A DNA stretch of 18,504 bases from Mycogone perniciosa (Eukaryota; Ascomycota; Sordariomycetes; Hypocreales; Hypocreaceae). The notes under the pieces were generated by a model, which saw only the letters and a program-made list of their open reading frames with translations, did not search any database and was not told the DNA's origin. Positions 8,455 through 18,226 of this stretch are shown in pieces. The translations under genes were made by a program, and so were the position numbers. The stretch spans positions 1-18,504 of the forward strand of contig JAOALB010000280.1 of the NCBI GenBank assembly GCA_025331125.1, given 5' to 3'. Numbering within the stretch: the first letter of the stretch is position 1; every line of letters starts with the position of its first letter.

Positions 8455-9666
8455 ATGGCATCCGATAACGCTTTCGGCACCATTTATTCTTAGGTGTCCC
8501 TCTTAGATATTTTCTTCCCTGGTTTAGGTGTTGCGTTAAGCTATATTTATCCTCTAATATCCGGCAACCTTTATATCGGTGCTCAACTGCTCTGTACCTG
8601 TGGCCTGATCGTCTTTCTATTCAAGTTCGCCTACAAACACATTATGCGGGTCATGGAAGATTACCTCAGTCTGTCTGATTCCTTAACCTGACTATTCGCA
8701 GCGTTCACATTCCATATATCCGGTAGAGATGAGACACACAATATGCTTCACAGCTGGATTCAATCTCAGTCTTTTGCGACACGCACCCGATCCACTCTTA
8801 TAGCGCTGGGGAAAGAATCTGGGAGATCTGCGCAGGGCCGACCAACAAAGAAGGTTTTGCAATACATGCCATGGAACACGAAGAAGTTCTTCTGGTACAA
8901 GGGCAAGCTTCTCTGCGTGCGCTCTGAAGAGACCAGATCATGGCGGGATGAGAAACTCTCGATTACCTATTTCGGAACCTCTCTAAGAATACTAAAGGAG
9001 CTTCTCAAGGAATGCAAGACTTTATATAAGGAAAAGACCTTAGGAAAAACTGCAGTCTATAAGAATCGGGATAGCTGGACTCTTGCCATAACTCAGGATC
9101 GAAGACATATAGACACTACTGTTTTACCCGAGCACGTTAAAAAGGACTTCTTAAAAGATGTTGAAGAGTACCTCGACCCTAAAGCGCATAGCTGGTACGC
9201 CGACCGTAGTCTGCCATATCGGCATAGCTATTTACTATATAGCCAGCCAGGGACCAGCAAATCGAGCCTTTACTTTATAGTTGCCGGGTATTTTAACCTC
9301 GACATTTATATTCTAATCCTGGCTGCTGTAGATAATGCAACTCTTAATAAACCACTTCAAAAACTTCCCTCACAATGCATTATCTTACTAAAGGATATTA
9401 ATGCAATCGAGACTATACAAAGCTGTATGGATAAAGAGGTCAGTGAAAAAGATCGAGGGCCTAAACCTAGGTCTGTAATACTCTCTGGCCTTCTTAATGC
9501 AATAGATAGTGTAGCATCGCAAGAAGGCCGCGTTCTGATTATGACGACGAACTACATCGAGCATCTTGATGAAGCTCTTATTCGGCCAGGTCGGGTCGTC
9601 ACAGGAGAGTATATAGTGGACCATCAAGGTTGTAAGCCATTAAGGTTATATATATCTGGTTATTAA
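8455..9666 (+). pseudogene. BCS1-like AAA ATPase pseudogene
   Basis: One frame from ATG 8455 to TAA 9664-9666 gives about 403 codons, broken by TAG at 8491 and TGA at 8689. The order is that of the fungal BCS1 group (mitochondrial AAA chaperones): a membrane-spanning segment at about residues 30-57, a BCS1_N domain (FFWYKGKLL near 143-151), then the AAA module. Walker A (9241-9264) reads SQPGTSKS where the family has G at the first and sixth positions. Walker B (about 9379-9402) reads IILLKDIN, so the catalytic Glu is Lys (9391) and the following Asp is Asn (9400). The sensor region MTTN is followed by Tyr (9553) where His is usual. The RPGR motif (9583-9594) is kept, but the C-terminal subdomain is missing beyond it, exactly where the AT-rich block begins. 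The substitutions are mostly G-to-A or C-to-T. The protein cannot hydrolyse ATP as read, so it is a dead gene. Confidence 0.85.
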
Positions 9667-11590
9667 ATAGTATTAATTTCCGCTTTAAAGAACCATTAAT
9701 GAGATGTAAACCTAATTTCCCTTATAAGGTTTAGAGATTATATAGAAGGCTTACTGTTAGCACTAATAGTATATAGTATTAACCCTGGATAACTATATTA
9801 AGGATTTACGGTATAAAGTATATAAAAGATTATCTCTTTATTTCTAGTTACTTTATTACCTATTTTAGGCCTAGGCTTTCTGCAGATAAAAGTAGGTGCT
9901 ATAGATAGTATTAAAACCCTGCGAAATAATTCCTATTTTAAGTTGAGTGATTTAGCTATAGTAGTAAGTTTTATAACCCCCTGCTTATATTTAAGATTAG
10001 ACCTGCCGTTTCCTAGTTATTAAAGGCTTAATAGAAAGTAAACTACTTGAGCGTTTTATTTATATTAAGGAGCTTTTTTTTATTATAGGAATTTACTAGA
10101 TTTAAAATCCTTTTTAACTTTAAATACTTTCCTGTATTATTTATTTATTTATTTTACTTTAAAGACTATTAATATCGGAAAACCTAGTTATATAGTTAGC
10201 TCAATTATATTATAGAAGATTAGGGCCTAGAATTATATTTAATTGCTTTATTTTTATTTCCCCCTTTTTTCCCCCTTTTCCTTCAATTCTCTTCCAGCTA
10301 TTTTATTATAGAAGCAGAATGCTGCGCGTTTTGTTTTACCTCTGTTAGAGTATAGGTTCCTTTATATATATATTTCTATTTATTTTAATAATTAGACTAA
10401 TATTATTTAATATATATATATAGCATTGCAAATCGTTTAGGCCAATTCTTATAGATATATAAAGCCTAATATTTGCTTTAAGGGAACTATAACTATTTAT
10501 AATATCTTTTACTAAATACTATATCCTTAAATGCGTTTCTTTGCCCCTAAGTGTATAGTATACTTCCTTTAAGGGAAAGCAGCGGGTTTATCTCTAGTGC
10601 AAACACTAAACTAACCCTAGAAGTTGTTTAGAGCTGCATTAGTATATTTATATTATTATTCTGTAAAGTCTAGAGTAGACGCATAAGTTATTTGTCTATT
10701 TATTAATAATAGAGAGTTATAAAGGTTTATTACTAAAAGAGTTTATTTATCCTTTTAGCTGCAATATCTATTTATTAACTTTTAGGTTATTTTGCTAAAT
10801 ATATATAACTAGAGCGTTGGCCTTTTAAAGTATAGCCTAATTGGGAATAAGCGGGGCTATAGAAATATACTGTAAGTGTCCACTTTTAGCTTTAGGAGCT
10901 GTTATATTAGAAGTTAAGAAAGGGCTAAGCTTCGCGAGGGAATAACTTTGAGGATTTTTGTCTAAGAAATTTAATTCTATATCTATTTAGTTCTAGGCAA
11001 CGAAAAAGCAGGTAACTGACCTCTGAGGCCCAAACATTATTGACTTCTAGCTGTATAACTAACTACAGTAAAGGTCAAGAACTAGGCCTCTTCCAAGTTA
11101 GGTCGGGAAAGCTGCTACTTAAATATATAATAAGTAATCTAGGAAAACAGATACTTAACTTATAATTTTACAGATCTGGTCTTTAAATAATAATAATATT
11201 GTTATAGATTGGTATTAAGTATCGGATTTAATTTTAAATCTATTCCTAATATTAAAAGTGTTTTATATTAAGCTTACTAAATATAGAAATAGGCAGCGAG
11301 TATATAACGCTACCCTGCGACAATATACGCTTTACAATTTAGCCTAGCTAGGAATTAATCTATTAACCTAATTAAACCTACTATAGTAAGCGGTGCAATT
11401 ATTAATAGTTGCCTAGTAAAGTTAATTACATTAACTATAATAGTATTCTAATAATAGTTAATTTAATATAATAAATTAAATTTAGCTATAGTTCTTGTCC
11501 TAGCTATAATATTTAAATAAATATAGGGATTTAACTATAGAATATAAAGGATAAATTTTTTTAGTAAATAGTGCTATTGCAGGCATATAG
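9667..11590. other. AT-rich RIP isochore, left part
   Basis: Composition changes abruptly at the end of the BCS1-like relic. CA and TG dinucleotides become scarce and TA dominates. A locally less AT-rich patch lies at about 10820-11110. A protein-like stretch in the plus strand around 11210-11360, rich in basic and aromatic residues and interrupted only by TAA and TAG, suggests a dead gene I cannot name. No transposon terminus was found. Confidence 0.5.
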
Positions 11591-11599
11591 TCCTTTATT

Positions 11600-12310
11600 A
11601 TTAATTATATAATCTCGCTAATAAATAGGTTTAAGGTAAATTGAGGTATTATAAAAATAATAATATAATAACTATATATATAATTAAAGAATTTAAAATA
11701 AAGATATTTAATATTAAAGAAAGTAATATAGAGACTGTAAGTTATATAGTGCAGTTTATATATATAAGGGATTATAATATAGACTTAATAATAGAAGACT
11801 TTAATAAAATAGAATATTAAAAGTTTATTAAATATATAAATATATAAATTCTTATAGTCTTAAGTGCAGTCCTTTAATAGGTATTAATAACTATAGATAA
11901 AGCGCGAAATAAATAGGGAAAATGCACTTTATAAGGCACTAACAGAGCTATTACTATACTACACTTAAGTTAATAAATTGGCGGACTTCCTATAGATTTT
12001 AGAGTTTAGTGAGCTGGCAATGGATAAAATTACTAGGCTTTTATAGAAAAATTGGTCCGTGGACTCCTTTATTGCAGTCGCTAGGATATTACTTAGCGAG
12101 ATAGGCTATTAGATACTTTACGAAATATTAAAAGTCCTGGCAGTAAACTGTATTAGCAGGCTAGTTATAGATAAATATTTTATTAAATTAGAAATTATTA
12201 ACCCTTTTACTATATAGGTGCTGTAAAAATATACAGCAAGAATTAAAGAGAGTGAAAGGAAGCTTAAGATGGCTTTATTTTATTAATACATTGCAATAAA
12301 TGTCGCTGGA
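11600..12310 (+). pseudogene. BTB/POZ domain protein relic
   Basis: Reading through TAA/TAG codons reveals a fungal BTB/POZ protein. The start lies near 11600 with RFKVN in frame 3, like the RFKVH strand of BTB domains. From 11683 frame 1 encodes a segment with IKEFKIKIFNIKESNIET and then VQFIYIRDYN, matching the GFKE...I.L.E.D.E....V.YLYTGDY core of the family. After a further frame change near 11860-11895, frame 2 runs to about 12300 as a helical tail starting KALTELLLYYTQVNKLADF, the typical ADKY-type helix after a fungal BTB core. No TGA occurs in the frame-2 part. BTB proteins usually act as dimerisation or Cullin-3 adaptor modules. This copy is dead. Confidence 0.6.
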
Positions 12311-13198
12311 TAGTGGAGGAGCAGCTATAAGATAATAAATAGTAAATAAGGTAGTTTATAGAGTGTTTTAGACCTAGGCCTTTATAATAAAAGATAATAT
12401 CCGCGATTAAGATATAAGTTTAAAAGTAGTGTTAAAGAGTTTTATATAGTTGCTACTTTAATATTTTTAACTGTAATCTTTAATAATATATTATTTCTGC
12501 GTTTAGAAAAAGCGCTTTCCTATTTAGGTAATATAGCCTTACTGCTTTAACTCTGCTAGCCTTCCTGTAACCCTGGTTGCAAGGCTTAAAAGCTAAATAA
12601 TATAAATATTTTAATGCCTGTCTTTAACTCTCGATATATACTTTTAACTTTTCCCTTAACCTTTACTACTGCTGGTTATTGCCGCTATACTTTATTTTTT
12701 GCCTGCGCCTACTTTATTTGCGTTTTTTATTTATATTAAGGCAGCTTAGTTTTAGGTCCTACTGCCAGTTTACAGCTAATATTTGCGTAAACCTCCTTAC
12801 TTTACCTTTTATTGCTAGACGCGTTTACCTTTTATTCTTCCTGAATTACTATTGCTGCTGCTGCTGCTAGCTTAGTATATATACCTTTAAAATACAGAAT
12901 CTATCTGCTTTAAGTTAAGAATTGTTATGCCTATAGCACCTATCTAGCAGGTACTCTTTAATTTCCAGTCTCTTTACTGCTATTATAATTCCCTCTTTAA
13001 TAACTTATATATATTTTATAGGCTTAAGGAACTAGCTAGTTATAAAAATGCTTTAAATATTAATAGTATTAATATATAAGGCAGATTTACCTTTTAGTAA
13101 TATAAATAAGATAATGCAGGAGTTACCTTTACTAAGCTGAATTATCCTTTATACTGCAGATTAATATAATATATTATAATAAAACTAGTATATAATCT
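12311..13198. other. AT-rich RIP sequence between gene relics
   Basis: Several frames on both strands look protein-like here, which is expected when TG loss makes TGA rare, so no gene is called. A (GCT)5 run at 12854-12868 and a small leucine-rich frame near 12679-12870 are most likely chance. A plus-strand frame (codon starts 0 mod 3) from about 12960 to 13200 may be the start of the unidentified gene that follows. Confidence 0.35.
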
Positions 13199-13894
13199 AT
13201 TAATATAATAGCCGCGATTTAGCGTTATATTAAATAGGCTTTTTCTAATAGTATACTATTATTAAAGTAAAGCTAGGTTCCCTTTTTGATATTAGTTGGT
13301 AATAGAGGGTTATATAGATATAAGGCAGTATATATTACTGCTGCGCGATGCTTAAAGCTGGGATAAGGCAGGTATAGGTAAATCTGCTTTAAAGACGCCT
13401 GTAAGTAGTTTTAAGCCTTATCTTTAAATCTAGCCACTAAGTATAAAACGGGATAGAGTATTAAATTATTTAAAACGGCATAAAAGGCTAATAAGTGGTA
13501 GCTTTAGGTTAACCCTAGAAATATTAAGAGTTATATATTATAAACGATATTAGTTAATCTATAGTAAGGTTATAGGAGGATTATACTTATTTATTATAAC
13601 TGTATAGGCGGCTTAATAGATAGATAATTGGCAGAGGGAGATATAATAGCTGAAAAGCTGGCTTTATTAGGCGTTAATGCAGGTCTGCTTTTACGCGAGT
13701 TGTTTTAGATAAATGGAAGGTTAAGGGAGTTTAAGAGTGTCTGGGGACAGGAGGCATTTAACTTAAGCCAGGGAAGTAAAGTGCCAGCAAGAGTGTTAAG
13801 GGCAGCGGCTTGTATATTTAAGGCGTCTCGCGCCCGTGCTCCTTTTAACGGTCTTTATCGGCAAAGTTCCCCGCTCCTAAATAGTCGCCTCTAA
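13199..13894 (+). pseudogene. Unidentified gene relic, plus strand
   Basis: Frame 2 reads about 230 codons as a coherent protein if its TAA and TAG codons are read through. No TGA occurs in it. The last part, 13709-13891, is fully open for about 60 codons in locally GC-richer DNA and contains REFKSVWGQEAF and VPARVLRAAACIFKAS. Upstream are CFKDACK and a YYNCIGGLIDRQLAEGD stretch. I recognise no domain. It ends at TAA 13892-13894, tail to tail with the SbcC-like relic on the opposite strand, overlapping it by about 18 bp. An upstream start is not visible and a frame change near 13200 is likely. It could be a gene carried by the same lost element as its neighbour, but that is inference. Confidence 0.4.
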
Positions 13895-14430
13895 AGATGT
13901 GACAGCCTCCTCGGCCTCTTTAAGTCGCTTCTGTGTCCGGTCTAGACCTTCGAGCCGTTGTTCGATGTACTCCTTAGTCTGGAGCAAGCTTTCCAGCTTG
14001 CCCTCCACCTTATCTATGTTGTTGTTGATGTCCCTGAGTAGCAGCTTTGATACCTGCCTGTACTGATCCAGTATTGACAGCCTGAGCGATGCCTCGATCA
14101 GGTCGCGCCGCTGCGCTAGCGTTGAGTTTAGAAAGCTTGCTGCGCTCTTGTAGCTTAGCACGACTGTCTTGACATATATCTTGTAGTTAATGCTAAGCAG
14201 CTTGTTGATGGCCTTCTGCGTTGTGTGCGCGTCTGGGTGCTTAAGCTGCGGCTGCGGCTTGCTGTGCAGCGAGATAACGGCGCGATTACTGTGGCTCTTA
14301 TATTTACGATGCCGCGCAATGGCGTATCTGTTGGCGAACTCTAGTATAATGGAGCAGTTTTTATTTATATTGTCGTTAACGATATTATTGGCCGCTAGCC
14401 TGCTATAAATATATTGCCTGAACTGGTATT
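13700..14430. other. Less AT-rich island inside RIP isochore
   Basis: This segment keeps ordinary CA, TG and CG content while the kilobases on either side do not. It contains the tail of the unidentified plus-strand relic and the coiled-coil start of the SbcC-like relic. Either it lay in a stretch spared by RIP or it was not part of the duplicated segment that triggered RIP. Confidence 0.7.
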
Positions 14431-14560
14431 AAACTATAGCTTTAATAAGCGTGCTTTTACTAAAGCTATTATCGCTAACCAGGAAAATTAATTTGCGCGG
14501 AAGGTTTTATTAAAAGTTAATAGTAATAGTGCCCTATATATTAAGTTAGTAATTGTAAAT
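13877..14560 (-). pseudogene. SbcC/Rad50/gp46-like ATPase relic, N-terminal half
   Basis: Minus-strand frame with codon starts 1 mod 3. Near 14560-14490 a beta-strand pattern precedes PRKLIFLV and then a Walker A at 14476-14450 reading SDNSFSKST, where GxxxxGKST is expected. Both glycines are Ser (AGC, AGT), each one G-to-A change away. Downstream the frame has TQKAINKLLSINYK, then SAASFLNSTLAQRRDLIEAS, the FLxxxxxxRRxLIE signature that opens the coiled coil in SbcC, Rad50 and phage gp46. A heptad-type helical stretch (KVEGKLESLLQTKEYIEQRL) runs up to the TAG at 13877-13879. These ATPases pair with an Mre11/SbcD/gp47 nuclease to process DNA ends. The zinc hook and the C-terminal Walker B half are not found, so the gene is truncated or the rest is unreadable. 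Interrupting codons are TAA or TAG. The region 14162-13877 has no stop and is distinctly less AT-rich. Confidence 0.65.
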
Positions 14561-14579
14561 ATATACGGCTCGGCTATAA

Positions 14580-15540
14580 AGATATAGGTTAAAGGCCCTG
14601 CTAGCTTAGTGGCAGTCTTTATATTAATAGCTTAAAATAACCTGTTAAGGAAGTCTTAATAGTTAACTTTAGCTTTATTATCCTAGTCTATAATCTTGCA
14701 AGAGATTTAGATTATTTGCTGGCTAACCTGTATTAACCTGTTTTATAATAAAAGAAAAGATTTATCTAGCTTTAGCAACTTGATATACTTATAAGCTTTT
14801 ATAGTAAAATTAAGTTTTATAGCTTAAGGTTTAGTGTTAAGGTTAAAACTTAAAATGCTATTACTTATTATATCTAGACTAGTTTTATTTTTAGTGGGCT
14901 TATCCAAGAGCTAGATAGTGATATTACTTACTAGTATTAATATATTAAAACTGCCAAATAATAGGCGGTTAGTATATAAAGTATAGCCTATAGGAGTCTA
15001 GTTCTATATACTTAGTAAAAGAAGTTTATTACAAGCTGTAATATATTTAAAATAAGTAAGTTTACTGAGGAGTATAATATATTTATCTATAACGGCACCT
15101 TTATTGACCTGGCTATTAAGAATTTGCTATAGGTCGGCTATTATATAGTTAACGGTATACAGGTTAATAAGCATTTCATGCTTAAACGTTTCCAGATTAA
15201 ATAAAACAACGCCTTATTGCTTATTATAAAGATCAGCCTAGTTTAGCTGTAAAGGCAAGCCTAAGTATATAACACTACCTATATACTGCTGCGTAATAGC
15301 TTTATTAATTGTAAGATAGGTAAAGGTAACTGTCTTGCTTGCTTTATTAAGGCTAAAAGTAGCTATAGCCTCTATTAGTTTATCCTGCTCCTCGCGAAAT
15401 AGCAGTAGTGAGACGTTTCTAGCTTTTAGTTCCTTTATCTTTTAATCTATAATACCTTAATTACTTTAATTAAAAGTGTCTCTCGCTCCCTAAATAGCAT
15501 ATATATAGCTTTTATTTACCTCTCTTTATCTTTATACACT
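14580..15540 (-). pseudogene. Possible SbcD/gp47-like region fused upstream
   Basis: Directly upstream of the SbcC-like relic, in a different minus-strand frame (codon starts 0 mod 3), the DNA reads as about 300 codons. Twelve TAA/TAG stops and no TGA occur between 15420 and 14580, and the 15420-15241 part is entirely open. It contains IGSVIYLGLPLQLNWADL, then GVVLFNLETF and a segment LLSKLTYFKYITACNKLL. This resembles the YxGSPxxLxF...KG.....dletg stretch after the catalytic core of Mre11/SbcD/gp47 nucleases. The frame joins the SbcC-like one near 14560-14600 with a one-base shift, so the intact ancestor may have been one fused nuclease-ATPase. The metallophosphoesterase motifs (DxH, GDxxD, GNH, GHxH) were not recognised, so this call is tentative. 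Alternative: an unrelated N-terminal extension. Confidence 0.4.
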
Positions 15541-17770
15541 ATATACCTATATTATAAAATACATAGTATTTTTAGCTTAAAAGCTTAATCTAGATACTTT
15601 TATAGAGCGTTAAAAGAAACTTTTTTAATAGTGCTGGCAGCTTTATAGCCAGTAACTTTAATAGGGGTTAAATTAAGGCAGTTAAAGAGGAGGGCGATAA
15701 GTAGGGCGTCTATTAGCCGGCTTGCATATACCCTTTACAGCTTAATAATATATAGGCTAGGTAAAGTATATATATACTAGTTGCACTATAGTATTATTAG
15801 TTTGCGTTATATATATTATAGCTAATATTACTATGCGAAAACTTAAAGTGTATTAGGCTGCGGCAGATAAAGGCAAGATTCTTAATATATTAGCTTAAGG
15901 GTTAACTAATCAGTTAATTGCTTTAAATAGACGTTAGGTTAAACCTAGGAAGCTTACTCGGTTAAGATAAAACTATAGCCAAATAATAGCTTTTTTATTT
16001 AGGCAGTTAATATATTTTACTACCTTTCCTTTTATTTTTTATAAGAGATAAAATAAATATTCTTTTCCCTTTTCAAAATAGATAAAATAGCCCTGAAAGT
16101 GTTAATATACTTTTTTAAGGGAAATAAAGTTAAAGCTAGAGCCGAGTTAAAGGCTAATATAGATTTAAAATATAGAATTTCTAGAGGTGTATTTAAATTT
16201 ATAAAAGCTTTAGCTAGAGCTAGATAAGCTTCTGCTGAATTAAGCGGCAATCTTGGTATAGATACCTTTTTAATAGTTATACGCGCTAAATTCTTTATTT
16301 TAGGCTGCTATACCTTTTTTATTAATAAATTCTTTTTTACTATCTAAATTAGCAGTATTAATGTAATTAAGTTAAAAGCTAGCGTAGAGGCTGGTAATAT
16401 AAAATATAGTTAATTTTATTAATATCGGCATTATAAAGCAATAAATAAAAGATAAATATGAAATTCTTCTTACAGTTAATTAATTAGCGTTTAGTTAGCC
16501 TATAGTTATTACAAACTAGATTACTACTCTACTTTCTGTATTAAAATAAAAAGTAGTTAATTATCTCTTTTATATATATAGTTGCATTGATTTAATAGTG
16601 CAGTATTAATTTAATAGAGATAGGCATTTAGTTTTACTATGCCTGTCCTAAGTTAGGCGATCACGCTAGCTTTATATCGCGATTTATTTTTATTGCTTAT
16701 AGGAATTCATAGGAGTTGTAGATATATCGGACATATATAAACCGCTTTCTCTTTAGGTCCGTATTCTGTCCTTAAAATATTCGAAAAAGCTTAGGAGTCG
16801 TATATAGCCAAATTTCGGTGGGAGTCCCTTACTCCCTGGATTTATAATAATATTATCCAAAATATTTAGCGCAGATTTAATGTTAAGTCCTGATATTAGT
16901 ATATATATATCTAGCATAGTGTTTTAAAGTAATAATATCCAGTTAACAAGGGCTGTACGATAATTTATAATAAAGAATTCCTCTGTATTTAGTCTAGTAA
17001 GCGTATATAAGAGAGATAATACTCTGTCTAGAGTCTATTTTATTCTAAGTCTCCTTTTAGTTATATCTCTCTAAATGCAACTTCTCTTTCCAGGCTGCAT
17101 TATTCTTTATTAAAAAGTCTAAAAAGGCGTTTTCTATTAAGTTCTATATTAACAGTTAAAAGCAATAGTGGGCCTTGTCTGACCCCTTCCATTTTTATCC
17201 AGCTTATCGTTTAGTAGCCTATAACTTATCCCTTAACAATTGCCTGCTAGGTAAATAGCTAGATATAGCATCAGTATCCTTACAGAATTAAAGTCAGAAT
17301 AATAATACTAAGAGTTAAATGTATTAGATATATGCTAGCGACTATTTACTTATATCTTCTATAGCCTTTAACTAAACTATAAAGTAAAGGTTATTTTAAA
17401 TACGCCGAGACTTTAATAATTTAATTTAAGCTAATATTAGTCCTAGCTATATATTATATTTCTTATACTTTTTCTTCGAATTTTAAAATACTAATTTAAG
17501 TGGCTATTCTTTAATAATACTAACTAGCAAAACTATTAGCAAGGCAATTTAATTGCACTATATATAGAGGCATAATGTAACAAACCATTATACTATCACG
17601 CCAATCAGCAAAAGAATAGACTAATAATCGCATTTTTAGCAATTATTATAATAGTACTAACTATATATAAAGGAAACGCGCTTAGACTATAATATATAAC
17701 TAGTGACTTCAGTGGCCCTAGGACCAGGTTACAATAGTAAGATAATAAAACTAACGTAATTAAGCCTATT
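15541..17770. other. AT-rich RIP sequence, no assignable gene
   Basis: Many short protein-like frames exist on both strands, for example a stop-free 72-codon minus-strand frame at 16250-16032 and a lightly interrupted minus-strand frame at about 16915-16600. None shows a motif I can name with confidence. A GVRQGP reading at 17186-17169 (minus) is reminiscent of LINE reverse transcriptases but lacks context. One further CCAGTAACT, the motif clustered near the right edge, lies at 15649-15657. Confidence 0.4.
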
Positions 17771-17771
17771 A

Positions 17772-18226
17772 CTAGTAACTTATATATTAAGGAGGTTTTA
17801 AAAAAACTGTTAACTACTATTAATATAAAGATAAAAGGGGCAATTAAATTACTGGCAATTTATTTATTATTGGTTAAAAGTTACTGCTAATTTAATTTTA
17901 AAATATAAAATAGTCCTAGTAACTTTAATTAAAAGGAAAAGTGCTACTAGTATTTTATAAAGGCGAGTTCCTAGTAACTATAATTAATAAATAACTAGTA
18001 GCCGTTAAATACTAGTAACTGTACTAGGGCTAGGTACTAGTTGCCCCAGTATACCAGTAACTACCCTTAAAACAGGTACTAATAACCCCTGTATACTGCC
18101 AACTTAAATAATTAAAGTTACTGGAAATTAATATTAAAAGTAGTAAGTAATACTAATAGCTTATATATACCTGCTAACGCAGTTACTAGAAATAAAATAC
18201 ACCTTTAAATTAAATTCCCAGTAACT
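17772..18226. repeat. Cluster of nine CYAGTAACT-type motifs
   Basis: Forward copies of AGTAACT end the 9-mers at 17772-17780, 17916-17924, 17971-17979, 18012-18020, 18054-18062 and 18218-18226. Reverse copies are at 17879-17887, 18116-18124 and 18181-18189. Extended, five read CTAGTAACT, three CCAGTAACT and one GCAGTAACT. CCAG to CTAG is exactly a RIP-type CA-to-TA change, so CCAGTAACT is probably the ancestral form. Spacing is irregular (39-145 bp) and both orientations occur, as in subterminal transposase-binding repeats of DNA transposons or a clustered protein-binding array. No coding frame overlaps convincingly. Confidence 0.7.

Noticed and set aside
12679..12870. Hydrophobic 63-residue frame ending in a (GCT)5-encoded cysteine run
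   Set aside because: The composition is what AT-rich RIP sequence and a microsatellite would give by chance.
14190..14408. Hydrophobic plus-strand frame, 72 residues
   Set aside because: It is the antisense shadow of the SbcC-like reading on the minus strand.
16032..16250. 72-codon stop-free minus-strand frame
   Set aside because: Stop-free runs of this size are expected where TG loss makes TGA rare, and the peptide shows no motif. The neighbouring minus-strand frame also reads as protein-like.
17100..17300. Minus-strand reading GVRQGP followed by a PLLLL-type stretch, like LINE reverse transcriptase
   Set aside because: The spacing differs from the usual GVRQGxPLSP motif, no YADD-type box follows in frame, and other frames here are equally open.
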